A DNA stretch of 62,472 bases from Bryobacteraceae bacterium (GTDB taxonomy: Bacteria > Acidobacteriota > Terriglobia > Bryobacterales > Bryobacteraceae), in the NCBI GenBank assembly GCA_028275505.1, contig JAPWUP010000003.1, positions 1-62,472 of the forward strand, read 5' to 3'. The notes below the pieces were generated by a model. That model was not told the DNA's origin. It saw only the letters and a list, made by a program, of their open reading frames with translations, and made no database searches. The position numbers were made by a program, and so were the translations under genes. Shown piece after piece: positions 48,925 to 59,646 of the stretch (positions within the stretch are counted from its first letter, which is position 1; each line of letters begins with the position of its first letter).

Positions 48925-49704
48925 CTACACGTAAATGAATCCCTCCAGGTACAGCACTGCCTGGCCGCGCAAGAGTACGCGATCGTCACGCAGCTCGCAA
49001 ACCAGTTCGCCGCCGCGCGGAGAAAGCTGGCGCGCATGTAACACTTCTTTGCCCAGCCGTCGGGCCCAATAGGGCGCCAGCGTGCAGTGGGCCGAGCCTG
49101 TTACCGGATCCTCCGGGACGCCGACCGCCGGGGCAAAGAAACGCGACACGAAATCCGCCTCGCGGCCTGGCGCCGTGACGATCACGGCGAACATCTCCAC
49201 CCGGCGCAGCGCGTCCATATCCGGGCGCAACTCGCGAATCTCGTCCTCGCTTTCGTAAACGGCCATGAAGTCACGGGACTTCCAAATCTCTACCGGCGCT
49301 CGCCCGAGAGCGGCAACGAGTCCGGCCGGCGGCTGAGCGGGCTCGGGCGGCCGCGCAGGAAAATCCATCTCGAGCCACTGACCCTGACGGCGAACCGTCA
49401 GCGGGCCGCTGCGTGTCGCGAAGCGGACTTGCTCGCCCGAGGGCTGCAAGAAATGGAACACCACGTAACCCGCCGCCAGCGTGGCGTGCCCGCATAAATC
49501 CACTTCGACGGCGGGCGTGAACCACCGCAGCTCGTAACCATCCCCGGTCGCCCGAAGAAAGGCCGTCTCCGAAAGGTTGTTCTCCGCCGCGATGGCGCGG
49601 AGCAACTCGTCCGGCGGCCAGCTTTCCAGCACGCACACTGCCGCTGGATTGCCCGCAAAAAGGCGGCTGGCGAAGGCATCCACCTGGTAGATCGGAATCC
49701 GCAT
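48925..49704 (-). CDS. PhzF-family isomerase
   Basis: A 259-residue protein with the double diaminopimelate-epimerase-like fold of PhzF. It starts 'YQVDAFASRLFAGNPAAVCV'. The catalytic Glu46 is in 'NNLSETAF'. 'VDLCGHATLAAGYV' and 'DPVTGSAHCTLAPYW' mark the two halves. PhzF itself isomerises a phenazine precursor, but most members are of unknown function, and no phenazine genes are near. ATG 49704 has no Shine-Dalgarno sequence and a -10 box 7 bases upstream. It is divergent from the histidine-rich exported protein. Confidence 0.9.
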   Translation of the reverse strand: MRIPIYQVDAFASRLFAGNPAAVCVLESWPPDELLRAIAAENNLSETAFLRATGDGYELRWFTPAVEVDLCGHATLAAGYVVFHFLQPSGEQVRFATRSGPLTVRRQGQWLEMDFPARPPEPAQPPAGLVAALGRAPVEIWKSRDFMAVYESEDEIRELRPDMDALRRVEMFAVIVTAPGREADFVSRFFAPAVGVPEDPVTGSAHCTLAPYWARRLGKEVLHARQLSPRGGELVCELRDDRVLLRGQAVLYLEGFIYV

Positions 49705-49706
49705 CT

Positions 49707-49721
49707 GGGTTAGAATAACCC
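49707..49721. promoter_or_regulatory. palindrome with overlapping divergent -10 boxes
   Basis: GGGTTA-GAA-TAACCC is a perfect 6-bp inverted repeat. On the minus strand it includes TATTCT (49717-49712), ending 7 bases before the PhzF ATG. On the plus strand it includes TAGAAT (49711-49716) for the histidine-rich protein. A protein binding here could switch both genes. Confidence 0.5.
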
Positions 49722-49786
49722 GGCGCGGGTCATCGGATGAATGAGCCCGCCACAGTTAACTTGCGACTGTCATCAGGAGGAAAGTC

Positions 49787-50395
49787 ATGCCCGCAGCATC
49801 CCGCTCCACGTTACTGCTGACCGCCTGGTTCGTATCCTCGGCTTTGTTGGCTGCCCCGCCGTCTCCACGATACCGCATGACGGGCAGGGTCTCCAATCTC
49901 GCGCCGGGGCATCACGCCACCATCCACGCCCACGGGCCGACGAACCGATCCGCCATGACGAGGCCGGACGGAACGTGGGAGATCACTAGCGTAGTGCCGG
50001 GCATTTACAGTGTCACGGTGACCCGCCAGGGCTACACGTTCACGCCGACGGATCGCACGGCCGACGTGCGCACTCGGGACGCACACGACTTGAACTTCAC
50101 GGCTCACCCCACCCAGCAGCCCCAGGCAGGCCAGGCAACCACCGAACGCCGCACCATGAGCGGGCGGGTTTATGGGCTGCGCTCGGGACACCACGCCAGC
50201 GTCCATGTCCATGGCCCGGCGAATGGCACGGTTATTACGCGTTCCGACGGAACTTGGGAAATGAAGAATCTGCCGCCCGGAATCTACAGCGTGTCGGTAA
50301 CCCGCGCCGGTTACTCCTTCAGCCCGGTGGATCGGTCCATAGACTTGCGCAACCACGACGTACACAACGTGAACTTCAGCGGGCGCCTTCAGTAG
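49787..50395 (+). CDS. exported two-repeat histidine-rich protein (carboxypeptidase-regulatory-like)
   Basis: A 202-residue protein with a signal peptide (to about 'ALLAA'). It has two homologous repeats (about 31-107 and 121-202) resembling prealbumin/SdrD B-type Ig folds. Each starts with a His cluster, 'GHHATIHAHGP' or 'GHHASVHVHGP', then 'PDGTWEI' or 'SDGTWEM', 'PGIYSVTVTRQGY' or 'PGIYSVSVTRAGY' and a 'DVHNVNF' style end. The His clusters could bind metal, but no family of known function was recognised. AGGAGG lies 7 bases before the ATG. Confidence 0.8.
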   Translation: MPAASRSTLLLTAWFVSSALLAAPPSPRYRMTGRVSNLAPGHHATIHAHGPTNRSAMTRPDGTWEITSVVPGIYSVTVTRQGYTFTPTDRTADVRTRDAHDLNFTAHPTQQPQAGQATTERRTMSGRVYGLRSGHHASVHVHGPANGTVITRSDGTWEMKNLPPGIYSVSVTRAGYSFSPVDRSIDLRNHDVHNVNFSGRLQ

Positions 50396-50463
50396 CTTCG
50401 GGCGTCGTCGCCGCCCCTGGGGTGACTGAAGGCTACGGCCCGGCGAACCACAGGTCCCTAGGC

Positions 50464-50511
50464 GACCGCCCGCAAGCAGGGGGATAGACACGCCTTCCTG
50501 CGGGGCGGTAG
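50464..50511 (+). other. structured intergenic segment before the TIGR03437 gene
   Basis: In the 131-base gap, CCGCC (50466-50470) can pair with GGCGG (50504-50508) and GCAGG (50476-50480) with CCTGC (50497-50501). It is directly upstream of a TAGAAT (50509-50514) that is 12 bases before the GTG start. No known riboswitch was recognised; it may be the downstream end of the preceding transcript. Confidence 0.3.
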
Positions 50512-50526
50512 AATGAAGCTGGCTCC

Positions 50527-51366
50527 GTGCCAAGGCCGTGGTGGCTGCCGGCCTTGCTGGCCCTCGGGCCGGTTTTATGGGCCGGGGACGGCGAGAACCG
50601 AGGGGCGCTGTCCTACTCGGCAGCCGGCGTGGTCAACGCTGCGAGTAACGCACCCGGGCCGCTGGCGCCTTACGCGATCGCTTCCCTTTACGGCGCAGGT
50701 CTGGCTTACTCGAAGCGCGCCGTCACCGAGAAAGACATCCGCGGAAACCAGTTGCCCACGGAACTGGATGGAGTCCGGGTGCTGGTGGACGGGCTGGCAG
50801 CACCCCTTTACTACGTTTCTCCCGAACAAATTAACTTCCTTATCCCTTACGTGACGGGCGCCAGGTTTCCGACTCAGGTGAAGCTATGGGTCACCTTGGA
50901 CGGGCGCCGTGGACCCGAGATAGAACTGCCGCTGCATGAGACGGCGCCCGCCCTCTTCCAACTCGACGCCACAACGCCGATCGTCACGGCGGTGCGCAAA
51001 CCCGAGGGATCCGACGAGCAGAGAGTCGTCGTCATCAGCAAGGATGAACCCGCCCGACCCGGAGAGATCATCACCCTCTGGGCCACGGGTCTCGGCCGCA
51101 CTCAACCGCCCGTCGCCTGGCCGCAGCTTCCGCGGGAGCCGGCGCGTATCGCCAACTGGCAGCGTTTCCAGCTCCTGCTCGACGGCAATCCGGTCCCGGC
51201 CGCGAACATACTTTACGTCGGCGTAGCCCCAAATTTTGCGGGCCTCTATCAGATCAACGTGCGTTTGCCGGAAGACACTGGCAGGGATCCCGAAATCCGC
51301 ATTGCCATCGGCGACGCCGTGAGTCCCCAAGGCCTGCGTCTGCCTGTATCACCGAAAAAGGACTGA
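50527..51366 (+). CDS. exported protein with TIGR03437 (Solibacter C-terminal) domain
   Basis: A 279-residue protein starting with GTG after a weak upstream region. A signal peptide (to about 'LWAG') leads straight into the domain characteristic of Solibacter-group proteins, with 'YSAAGVVNAASNAPGPLAPY', 'AIASLYGAGLA', 'VLVDGLAAPLYYVSPEQINF', 'ITLWATGLGRT' and 'VAPNFAGLYQINVRLP'. In most proteins this Ig-like, repeat-ending domain is the C-terminal part of a larger exported protein; here it stands alone. It probably has an adhesive or surface-attachment role, but the function is unknown. Its presence is the best single clue to the organism group. Confidence 0.88.
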   Translation: MPRPWWLPALLALGPVLWAGDGENRGALSYSAAGVVNAASNAPGPLAPYAIASLYGAGLAYSKRAVTEKDIRGNQLPTELDGVRVLVDGLAAPLYYVSPEQINFLIPYVTGARFPTQVKLWVTLDGRRGPEIELPLHETAPALFQLDATTPIVTAVRKPEGSDEQRVVVISKDEPARPGEIITLWATGLGRTQPPVAWPQLPREPARIANWQRFQLLLDGNPVPAANILYVGVAPNFAGLYQINVRLPEDTGRDPEIRIAIGDAVSPQGLRLPVSPKKD

Positions 51367-51442
51367 CGCTGCGCGGCGCAACCCGTGGCCCGCCCGGCGC
51401 GTTTAACCAGACAGAAGGCTACAATCAGGTTAGGAGTTTTCC

Positions 51443-52273
51443 ATGGGGCTGAAAATTTGCGGCCTGCTGGCGGTGGCCTTGCTGCCTCTCGTGGGGCAGG
51501 ATCCCTCCCCGGAAAATACGCAGACGCCGCGATCCGGCTGGCGCAGTGTGGAAGATGAAACCCGAGGCAAGTACGTTGTCCAACCTGGCACGCGCATACC
51601 GCTGAGCCTGATCAACAGCGTAAGCACCAAGCATTCGGCCGAGGGCGACCGCGTTTATCTCGAGACCGTGTTCCCGATTCTCGTCAACGGACGCGTGGTG
51701 ATCCCACCCGGCAGCTACGTGGCTGGTACGATCACGCAAGTGAAGCGCCCGGGCCGGGTCAAGGGACGCGGCGAACTTTTTCTGCGCTTCGATTCGCTGA
51801 CCTTGCCCAACGGCGTCACGCGAGATTTCCGCGCGCGCATCGGAAGCCTCGACGGCCGGGGCAACGAGGAACTGGACCGCACGGAAGGCAAGGTCCTGAG
51901 CGAAAGCAACAAGGGTGGAGACGCGCGTACGGTGGGTGAGGCAGCCGCGGCCGGCGCCAGCGTGGGTGTCATCGCGGGACACGCCGCGGGCCGCACGGGC
52001 ATGGGCGCAGGAATCGGCGCAGCCGCGGGAGCAGCGGCCGGGGTGATGGGCGTGTTGCTCACGCGCGGACCTGACGCCGTGTTGGCCAAAGGCTCCACGA
52101 TCGAAATGGTGCTCGATCGTCCTCTCGTCTTCAGTGAGGAAGAGCTGGACTTCAGTCACGCTGCGTGGCGACCGTCGCGGGCCTCCTCCGGTGGCGGAGG
52201 CCCTGTGCGCAAAGAAGAGCGGCGTTCGATCCCCATACCGGGGCGCCGGTGGCCGCTGGGCCGGTTGCCCTGA
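51443..52273 (+). CDS. exported TrbI/VirB10-CTD-like protein with a glycine zipper
   Basis: A 276-residue protein with a signal peptide. Residues about 45-135 resemble the VirB10/TrbI C-terminal beta-barrel ('GTRIPLSLINSVSTKHSAEG', 'VYLETVFPILVNGRVVIPPG', 'SYVAGTITQV'), without other type IV secretion genes around. A glycine/alanine-rich zipper follows at about 170-210 ('GASVGVIAGHAAG', 'GMGAGIGAAAGAAAGVMG'), which can insert into membranes. The C-terminus is basic. The annotation is tentative. Start has AGGAG just upstream. Confidence 0.6.
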   Translation: MGLKICGLLAVALLPLVGQDPSPENTQTPRSGWRSVEDETRGKYVVQPGTRIPLSLINSVSTKHSAEGDRVYLETVFPILVNGRVVIPPGSYVAGTITQVKRPGRVKGRGELFLRFDSLTLPNGVTRDFRARIGSLDGRGNEELDRTEGKVLSESNKGGDARTVGEAAAAGASVGVIAGHAAGRTGMGAGIGAAAGAAAGVMGVLLTRGPDAVLAKGSTIEMVLDRPLVFSEEELDFSHAAWRPSRASSGGGGPVRKEERRSIPIPGRRWPLGRLP

Positions 52274-52282
52274 CGCTGAAGC

Positions 52283-54598
<2,316 letters not shown>

Positions 54599-54633
54599 GG
54601 CTATTCCCCGTTGAGTTGGATTCGCGTCAAGGG

Positions 54634-55041
54634 CTACGCGTCGCGGGAGTCTGCGGCCGGCTCGCCACTGAGCACCGAGCGAACCGTCCCGAGCACCGTC
54701 TCCATGCGCAAGGGCTTTTCCAAAGTCGCCTGAGCTCCCAGGAGCTTCGCCATGCGCAAGTAAAGTCCACCCGCCTGGCCGGATACGGCGATCAGCTTGA
54801 CGTCCGGGAATTCCCGGCGCATGACGCGGATGGTTTCCATGCCTTCCTGTTCAGGCATGAAAATGTCCGTGATCATCAGGGCAGGCGGATTCGTCCGGCA
54901 GAGGTTCATGGCCACGCGACCGTTGGGCGCATCGAGGACTTCGTAGCCGGCGCTTTCCAGCATGCGCCGCAAAGCCATCCGCACGGTCTCGTCGTCATCC
55001 ACCACGAGGATGCGAATCGCGGGGGAGCTGGAATCGGACAT
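54634..55041 (-). CDS. single-domain CheY-like response regulator
   Basis: A 135-residue receiver domain with no output domain. The acidic pocket is '[12 protein letters not shown]', the phospho-acceptor Asp is in '[17 protein letters not shown]', and Lys is in '[13 protein letters not shown]'. It probably works in a phosphorelay with a remote kinase. 'TACCAT' lies 8 bases upstream of its ATG without a Shine-Dalgarno sequence. It sits between dsbD and copA on the same strand. Confidence 0.92.
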   Translation of the reverse strand: MSDSSSPAIRILVVDDDETVRMALRRMLESAGYEVLDAPNGRVAMNLCRTNPPALMITDIFMPEQEGMETIRVMRREFPDVKLIAVSGQAGGLYLRMAKLLGAQATLEKPLRMETVLGTVRSVLSGEPAADSRDA

Positions 55042-55106
55042 GCACTTTTATGGTACTGCGAACCCGGCGTGCTGCGATCTCGGGTGAATCCCCGGGCCAG
55101 GCAGGA

Positions 55107-56990
55107 TCAACTCCCTGCGGATCGCAGAAACTTCAGGAACTGTTCCGGATCCCGCGTCAGGCCGGCAAAGGTCGCGATCACTTTTTCATCCGGCGAGACA
55201 ATCGCATAGTAGGGAATGGCGACGGTGTGAAAGCGGCTCTCCTGCAAACGCTGGTTCTGCTCGGACGCCGGGTCCGCGCCGTCGGTGTAAAGTTCCAGCA
55301 ACACGAACTTCTCCAGTTCGGAAGCGACCTCCGGCCGCGTGAACATATTGGCTTTCATCCACTGGCAGTTCGTGCAGGCGTAGCCGGTGAAGCTGATCAG
55401 CACCGGCTTGCCTTCCTGCCGCGCCACAGCCAGCGCTTCCTGATACTGGTTCTTCATCCATCGCAAGCCCCGGTTCGCAGAGACGCCGGGGAGGCTGCGG
55501 TCCGAAGGAGGCGGCACGAAAGCGTCCAGCTCGCCTAGCCGCCCGCCGAACATCCCAGGAATCAGACTTACGGCGAAGACCAGCAGGGCGGCACCCGTGA
55601 ACAGGCGCATCAGGCCGAGCGGCTCGTCCGGCTTCACTCCGGGCAGGCGCAACAGGCCGAGCAGGTACAGTCCCGCGAGGCCGAACAACACGATCCAGGC
55701 CGCCAGGAAGCGCTCGCGGGTCAAAACGTCCCAGCCGAGCACCTTGTCCACTGCGCTCAGATACTTGAGGGCGGCCGCGAGAATGATAAAGCCCAGCACG
55801 ATCTTGACGCGCTCCATCCAGCCGCCGCTGCGTGGCAGGCGCGCCAGATACGAGGGGAACAGCGCCAGGAAGAAAAACGGCGAGGCCAGTCCGACGGCGA
55901 AGCCGAGCATACCGAGCGCGGGTTTCCAGCCGCCCTCGGCCAGCGAGGCAGCCAGCAGCGTGCCCACGAAAGGTCCCACGCACGCGAAAGCGGTAAGCGA
56001 GAAGGTGAGGCCCATAAGCATAGTCCCCGCCAGACCGCCGCCGCGCGAGGCCTGATCCAGCCGCGTCAGCAACCCTGAGGGCAGCGACAGTTCGAAGGCG
56101 CCCAGCAAGCTCGCTGCGAAGACCACAAAGACCGCAGCGATGAAGCCGTTCACCCAGGGATTGGATCCGAGCTGAACCATCCCGAAGGGACCGAGCAAGG
56201 CGGTGACCAGCATGCCCAAGCCCGTGAACAAAACGATGATCCCGCCGGAGAAAACAGCAGCCTCCAATACAGCCCGCGCGCGGGTGGTCGCCGGCTTGTT
56301 CAGGAAGAACGAGACCGTGATCGGGATCATCGGAAACACGCAAGGCGTGAAGACGGCAGCCAGCCCGAAGCCGAACGCCACCAGGACGAAAAGCGGCAGG
56401 CCGGAGGGCGTGACAGCTTGCGTAGGCGAAGATGAGGGCGTGGCTGGCGCAGGCGCTTGCTTTGGCCCGGTGACCAGGCGGAAGTTCCCCGGGATCACGG
56501 GCGCGATCGCGGTGGCCGCAGGATCCACCGTGAATCGCGCGCTCACGCTGACGCGACGCGGCGGCAGGCACTGCCGGTCATCGCACATCTGGAAACGCGG
56601 CCGCGCCACCAGCTCGACTTCGCCCGGCGAGGCTTCGCGGGCCACGCGGATCGCGAGCAGGAAGGTGACCTCGCCGTCGTAGGTTTCCGTCTCCGTGCCG
56701 AAGTTGGGGTCGGGCTTGCGCACCGGCTCAGGCTGGTAGATGCGGACGCTCTCGATTGCCGGGTGCGGGGCGATCTCGATGGTCGTGGCGATGGGAGGCC
56801 GGGGCGTAGTCATCGAATAGAGGTGCCAGCCGGGATCCAGCCGTGCAGTCAGCCGCGCCAGCACCTCGCCGCCCGGGGGAACCTTGGCCGGCTCCACCGT
56901 GAGGGACCAGCGTACGGGATTGAGCGGCTGCCCGAAGAGCGCATGGACAGCTTGCAGCAAGAGGAATGCAAACAGGAAGGGGCGCCTCAC
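55107..56990 (-). CDS. dsbD: thiol:disulfide interchange protein DsbD
   Basis: A 627-residue inner-membrane protein that passes electrons from cytoplasmic thioredoxin to periplasmic partners, for example cytochrome c maturation. Signal peptide, then an N-terminal domain with Cys pair 'FQMCDDRQCLPP'. About eight transmembrane helices follow, with Cys in 'VFTPCVFPMIPITVSFF' and 'TAFACVGPFVGTLL'. The C-terminal thioredoxin-like domain has 'YACTNCQWMKANMF'. The start is GTG 56990, 16 bases after plsX on the same strand. Conserved cysteines are all present. Confidence 0.93.
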   Translation of the reverse strand: MRRPFLFAFLLLQAVHALFGQPLNPVRWSLTVEPAKVPPGGEVLARLTARLDPGWHLYSMTTPRPPIATTIEIAPHPAIESVRIYQPEPVRKPDPNFGTETETYDGEVTFLLAIRVAREASPGEVELVARPRFQMCDDRQCLPPRRVSVSARFTVDPAATAIAPVIPGNFRLVTGPKQAPAPATPSSSPTQAVTPSGLPLFVLVAFGFGLAAVFTPCVFPMIPITVSFFLNKPATTRARAVLEAAVFSGGIIVLFTGLGMLVTALLGPFGMVQLGSNPWVNGFIAAVFVVFAASLLGAFELSLPSGLLTRLDQASRGGGLAGTMLMGLTFSLTAFACVGPFVGTLLAASLAEGGWKPALGMLGFAVGLASPFFFLALFPSYLARLPRSGGWMERVKIVLGFIILAAALKYLSAVDKVLGWDVLTRERFLAAWIVLFGLAGLYLLGLLRLPGVKPDEPLGLMRLFTGAALLVFAVSLIPGMFGGRLGELDAFVPPPSDRSLPGVSANRGLRWMKNQYQEALAVARQEGKPVLISFTGYACTNCQWMKANMFTRPEVASELEKFVLLELYTDGADPASEQNQRLQESRFHTVAIPYYAIVSPDEKVIATFAGLTRDPEQFLKFLRSAGS

Positions 56991-57006
56991 TGCTTAGTGG
57001 ATGCTT

Positions 57007-58032
57007 CTACTTGCCCACCGGTAACAGCGTACTGGGCATGGCGCGCAATTCATTCTCGAGGCGGCGGTCAATGCCCGCCTGCGCCAGTTCCGCCGCCACG
57101 CGAATAGCGTTGTAGATGGCGTAACCGTTGGAGCGCCCGTGGCAAATGATCACGACGCCACGCACCCCCAGCAGCGGCGCGCCGCCGTACTCGGAGTAGT
57201 CCACGCGTTTGCGAAAATCCTTGTACGCGTTGCGGGAAAGGACGTAACCAACCTTCCGCTTCAGGGTGGCCTTGAGCGAAGCCTCCAGCAAGTGCATGAT
57301 CACGTCGGCCATGCCCTCGCTGACCTTCAAGGCCACGTTGCCGATGAAGCCGTCGCAGACCACCACGTCCGCCGCCCCGGTGTACAGATCACGACCCTCC
57401 ACGTTGCCGATGAAGTTCAACGGGAGGCTGCGCAGCAGGGGCGCCGCGTTGCGCGTCAGCTCGTTGCCCTTGTGCTCCTCTTCGCCGATGGAGAGCAGCC
57501 CCACGCGCGGGCGTTCGATGTGGAAGACCACGCGCGAGTAAATGTCGCCCATCAGGGCGAACTGCGCCAGCATGCGCGGGTTGCAATCCACGTTGGCGCC
57601 CACGTCAATCATGACGGCGGGCGTGCCCGTCAGCGTAGGGAATGCCGAAGCCAGAGCCGGACGGTCCACGCCGCGCACCACGCCCTGCACCATCTTCGCC
57701 GTGGCCATGACGGCGCCGGTGTTGCCGGCCGAAACCAGACCCTGCGCCTGGCCGTCGCGCACCAGCCGCGAGGCGACCCGGATCGAGCTGTCACGCTTGG
57801 TGCGAACCGCGCGCGCCACGCTGTCCTGCATGGTGACGCGTTCGCTGGCGTGCACGATACGGATGGGCAGGGACCGCGAGCGATCCTGAGCCGCCAGTTC
57901 GCGGGACAGCAGATCCTCGGGGCCGACGAGCAGAACCTCGATGCCCAGCGTCTTTGCCGCCCGGATGGCGCCTTCGACCTCCGGCTTGGGGGCGTGGTCG
58001 CCCCCCATCGCGTCCACCGCGATCCTGATCAT
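57007..58032 (-). CDS. plsX: phosphate acyltransferase PlsX
   Basis: A 341-residue enzyme making acyl phosphate from acyl-ACP for glycerolipid synthesis. It begins '[18 protein letters not shown]' and contains '[16 protein letters not shown]', '[19 protein letters not shown]' and '[16 protein letters not shown]'. Order yceD-rpmF-plsX is classical. It lies 13 bases after rpmF. Confidence 0.96.
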   Translation of the reverse strand: MIRIAVDAMGGDHAPKPEVEGAIRAAKTLGIEVLLVGPEDLLSRELAAQDRSRSLPIRIVHASERVTMQDSVARAVRTKRDSSIRVASRLVRDGQAQGLVSAGNTGAVMATAKMVQGVVRGVDRPALASAFPTLTGTPAVMIDVGANVDCNPRMLAQFALMGDIYSRVVFHIERPRVGLLSIGEEEHKGNELTRNAAPLLRSLPLNFIGNVEGRDLYTGAADVVVCDGFIGNVALKVSEGMADVIMHLLEASLKATLKRKVGYVLSRNAYKDFRKRVDYSEYGGAPLLGVRGVVIICHGRSNGYAIYNAIRVAAELAQAGIDRRLENELRAMPSTLLPVGK

Positions 58033-58045
58033 GGCCGGACAGAGA

Positions 58046-58228
58046 TCACTCCGATGTCACCTCGATGACTTCCCGACCCTTGTATTGACCGCAGTGCGGG
58101 CAGACCCGATGCGGCAACTTCGGCTCGTGACAGTTGGGACACTCCGCCAGGTTGGGCGGCCGCAAAGCGTCATGCGCGCGACGCTTTCCCGTCCGGGCCT
58201 GGGAATGTCTCCGTTTGGGGTTCGCCAT
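58046..58228 (-). CDS. rpmF: 50S ribosomal protein L32
   Basis: A 60-residue ribosomal protein: '[20 protein letters not shown]' then a zinc ribbon with 'CPNCHEP' and 'CPHCGQYKG'. It is the zinc-binding form. The gene is between yceD (53 bases) and plsX. Confidence 0.96.
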   Translation of the reverse strand: MANPKRRHSQARTGKRRAHDALRPPNLAECPNCHEPKLPHRVCPHCGQYKGREVIEVTSE

Positions 58229-58281
58229 AGCTCAGAAATCCCTCGTTCCCAGAACAAAATTGGTTTGCTGCGCCAGTGCAG

Positions 58282-58800
58282 TCAGCGGACGAAGTTGCGC
58301 AACACGGCCCAGCGATCGTCTACCCATTGCGACTGGCACTGGCAATTCACCACATTGCGATTCTCCCCGCAGACCGGGCAAATGCCCCGGCACTCCGGGT
58401 GGCAGAGCCGCCGCATGGGCAGCGCCAGCAGGACCTGTTCGCGCACCACGTCCTCCAACTCGATACCCAGCCCGCGGTAAAAGGCGATCTCGGTCTCTTC
58501 GGGCGACAGGACCACTTCCTCGGGCATGGTATCCGGCAGGGGCCTGTAGATCAGGTCGAAGTCCAGCGAGATCGGGAACCGCGCTGCCTCCAGGCAGCGA
58601 TCGCAATCCGCCTCCATCAGGACTTCGAGGCGCCCCCGGACCACGATCTCCATCGTGGCCTGCCGCAGCTCGGCGATTCCTGTGACCACCAGATCGCTGA
58701 CCTGCCGCAGGTGGGCGTCGAAATAGTCTATCACGCCCGGGGCGTAAACCTCCGCAATCGGCAGGTTGCGGAGCAGCAGCTCTTGAACGTTGAGAAACAC
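58282..58800 (-). CDS. yceD: DUF177/YceD family protein
   Basis: A 172-residue protein, always found next to rpmF. E. coli YceD is linked to 23S rRNA accumulation and processing. Visible parts are 'VRGRLEVLMEADCDRCLE' and a Cys-rich end 'CHPECRGICPVCGENRNV', 'NCQCQ', probably a zinc site. The start is GTG 58800 with GGGGTGC upstream. A TATAAT at 58837-58842 probably drives the unit. Confidence 0.93.
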   Translation of the reverse strand: MFLNVQELLLRNLPIAEVYAPGVIDYFDAHLRQVSDLVVTGIAELRQATMEIVVRGRLEVLMEADCDRCLEAARFPISLDFDLIYRPLPDTMPEEVVLSPEETEIAFYRGLGIELEDVVREQVLLALPMRRLCHPECRGICPVCGENRNVVNCQCQSQWVDDRWAVLRNFVR

Positions 58801-58836
58801 GTTAGCACCCCGGCCGCGCTCGGAAACAGAAATTTC

Positions 58837-58842
58837 ATTATA
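58837..58842 (-). promoter_or_regulatory. -10 box for the yceD-rpmF-plsX unit
   Basis: A perfect TATAAT on the minus strand, 36 bases before the GTG start, in the 51-base gap after the aquaglyceroporin gene. The -35 is weak. Confidence 0.5.
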
Positions 58843-58851
58843 GCCGATCCC

Positions 58852-59646
58852 TTATGACCCCACGTCCGCCTCCCGACTCAGAGGCAGGTGACGCCGGATC
58901 GCCACCTCGTAGACCGCTGCGCCGACCAGCCCTCCCGCCAGCGGTCCCGCGATCGGGACCCACCACACCCCACTGCCATCGGTCAGGCCGTTGTTCCGGA
59001 ATCCCGCCAGCACCGTAAACAGCCTCGGGCCAAAGTCCCGGGCCGGGTTGATCGCGTAGCCGTGCAACGAGCCGAAGGAGCAGCCGATAGCCAATACGAT
59101 CAGCCCGATGATCACCGGCGTCAGGTTGGCCCCTGCCGGCTGGTTGCGCTCGTCGGTGACCGCAAACACCAGCAAGAGCAGCAAGGCGGTCCCCAGGATC
59201 TGGTCCACGAGGCCTGCGCTGGGCCAGGATGGGAAGGCCGGAAAGGTCGTGAAGATCCCGGCCGTTCGCTCCAGTAAGGGATCCGTCTTCGCGAACGCGG
59301 GCCGGTAGTTCAGGAAGACCAGGGCGGCGCCGGTGAAAGCGCCCGCAGTCTGGGCAAGGCTGTAAGGCAACACCTTCCGCCAGGAAAAACCGCGGAATAC
59401 CGCCAGCGCCAGCGTGACCGCCGGATTCAGATGAGCGCCGCTCGCCCGCCCGGCTAGCCAGACGCCGAAGGTAACGCCCAGCGCCCAGCCTATGGTGATG
59501 TTCGTCCAGCCTCCGTGCACGATTTCACCGGGCGCGCCCGTTCCGAACAGGACGACCATGGCGCACACGCCCGAGCCGAAAGCCAGCAGAATCAACGTAC
59601 CGAGGAACTCCGCCACCAGTTCACCCAACAGACCCGGGCGCTTCAC
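58852..59646 (-). CDS. glpF: aquaglyceroporin (glycerol facilitator family)
   Basis: A 264-residue channel with six transmembrane helices and two half-helices. NPA boxes are at about 74-76 ('GAHLNPAVTLAL') and 200-202 ('YAINPARDFGPRLF'). The Asp after the second box (about 204) marks glycerol-conducting members. The frame extends to 59850, but GTG 59646 is the likely start, because it overlaps the stop of the RraA-like gene as GTGA and the family N-terminus 'GELVAEFLGTLILLAFG' begins there. Confidence 0.92.
   Translation of the reverse strand: MKRPGLLGELVAEFLGTLILLAFGSGVCAMVVLFGTGAPGEIVHGGWTNITIGWALGVTFGVWLAGRASGAHLNPAVTLALAVFRGFSWRKVLPYSLAQTAGAFTGAALVFLNYRPAFAKTDPLLERTAGIFTTFPAFPSWPSAGLVDQILGTALLLLLVFAVTDERNQPAGANLTPVIIGLIVLAIGCSFGSLHGYAINPARDFGPRLFTVLAGFRNNGLTDGSGVWWVPIAGPLAGGLVGAAVYEVAIRRHLPLSREADVGS

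Noticed and set aside
50396-50526. c-di-GMP or c-di-AMP riboswitch in the gap before the TIGR03437 gene
   Set aside because: No GEMM or ydaO core elements could be aligned; only generic stems are present.
51443-52273. Part of a type IV secretion system
   Set aside because: Only a VirB10-like barrel is suggested and no VirB4, VirB9 or coupling protein gene is near.
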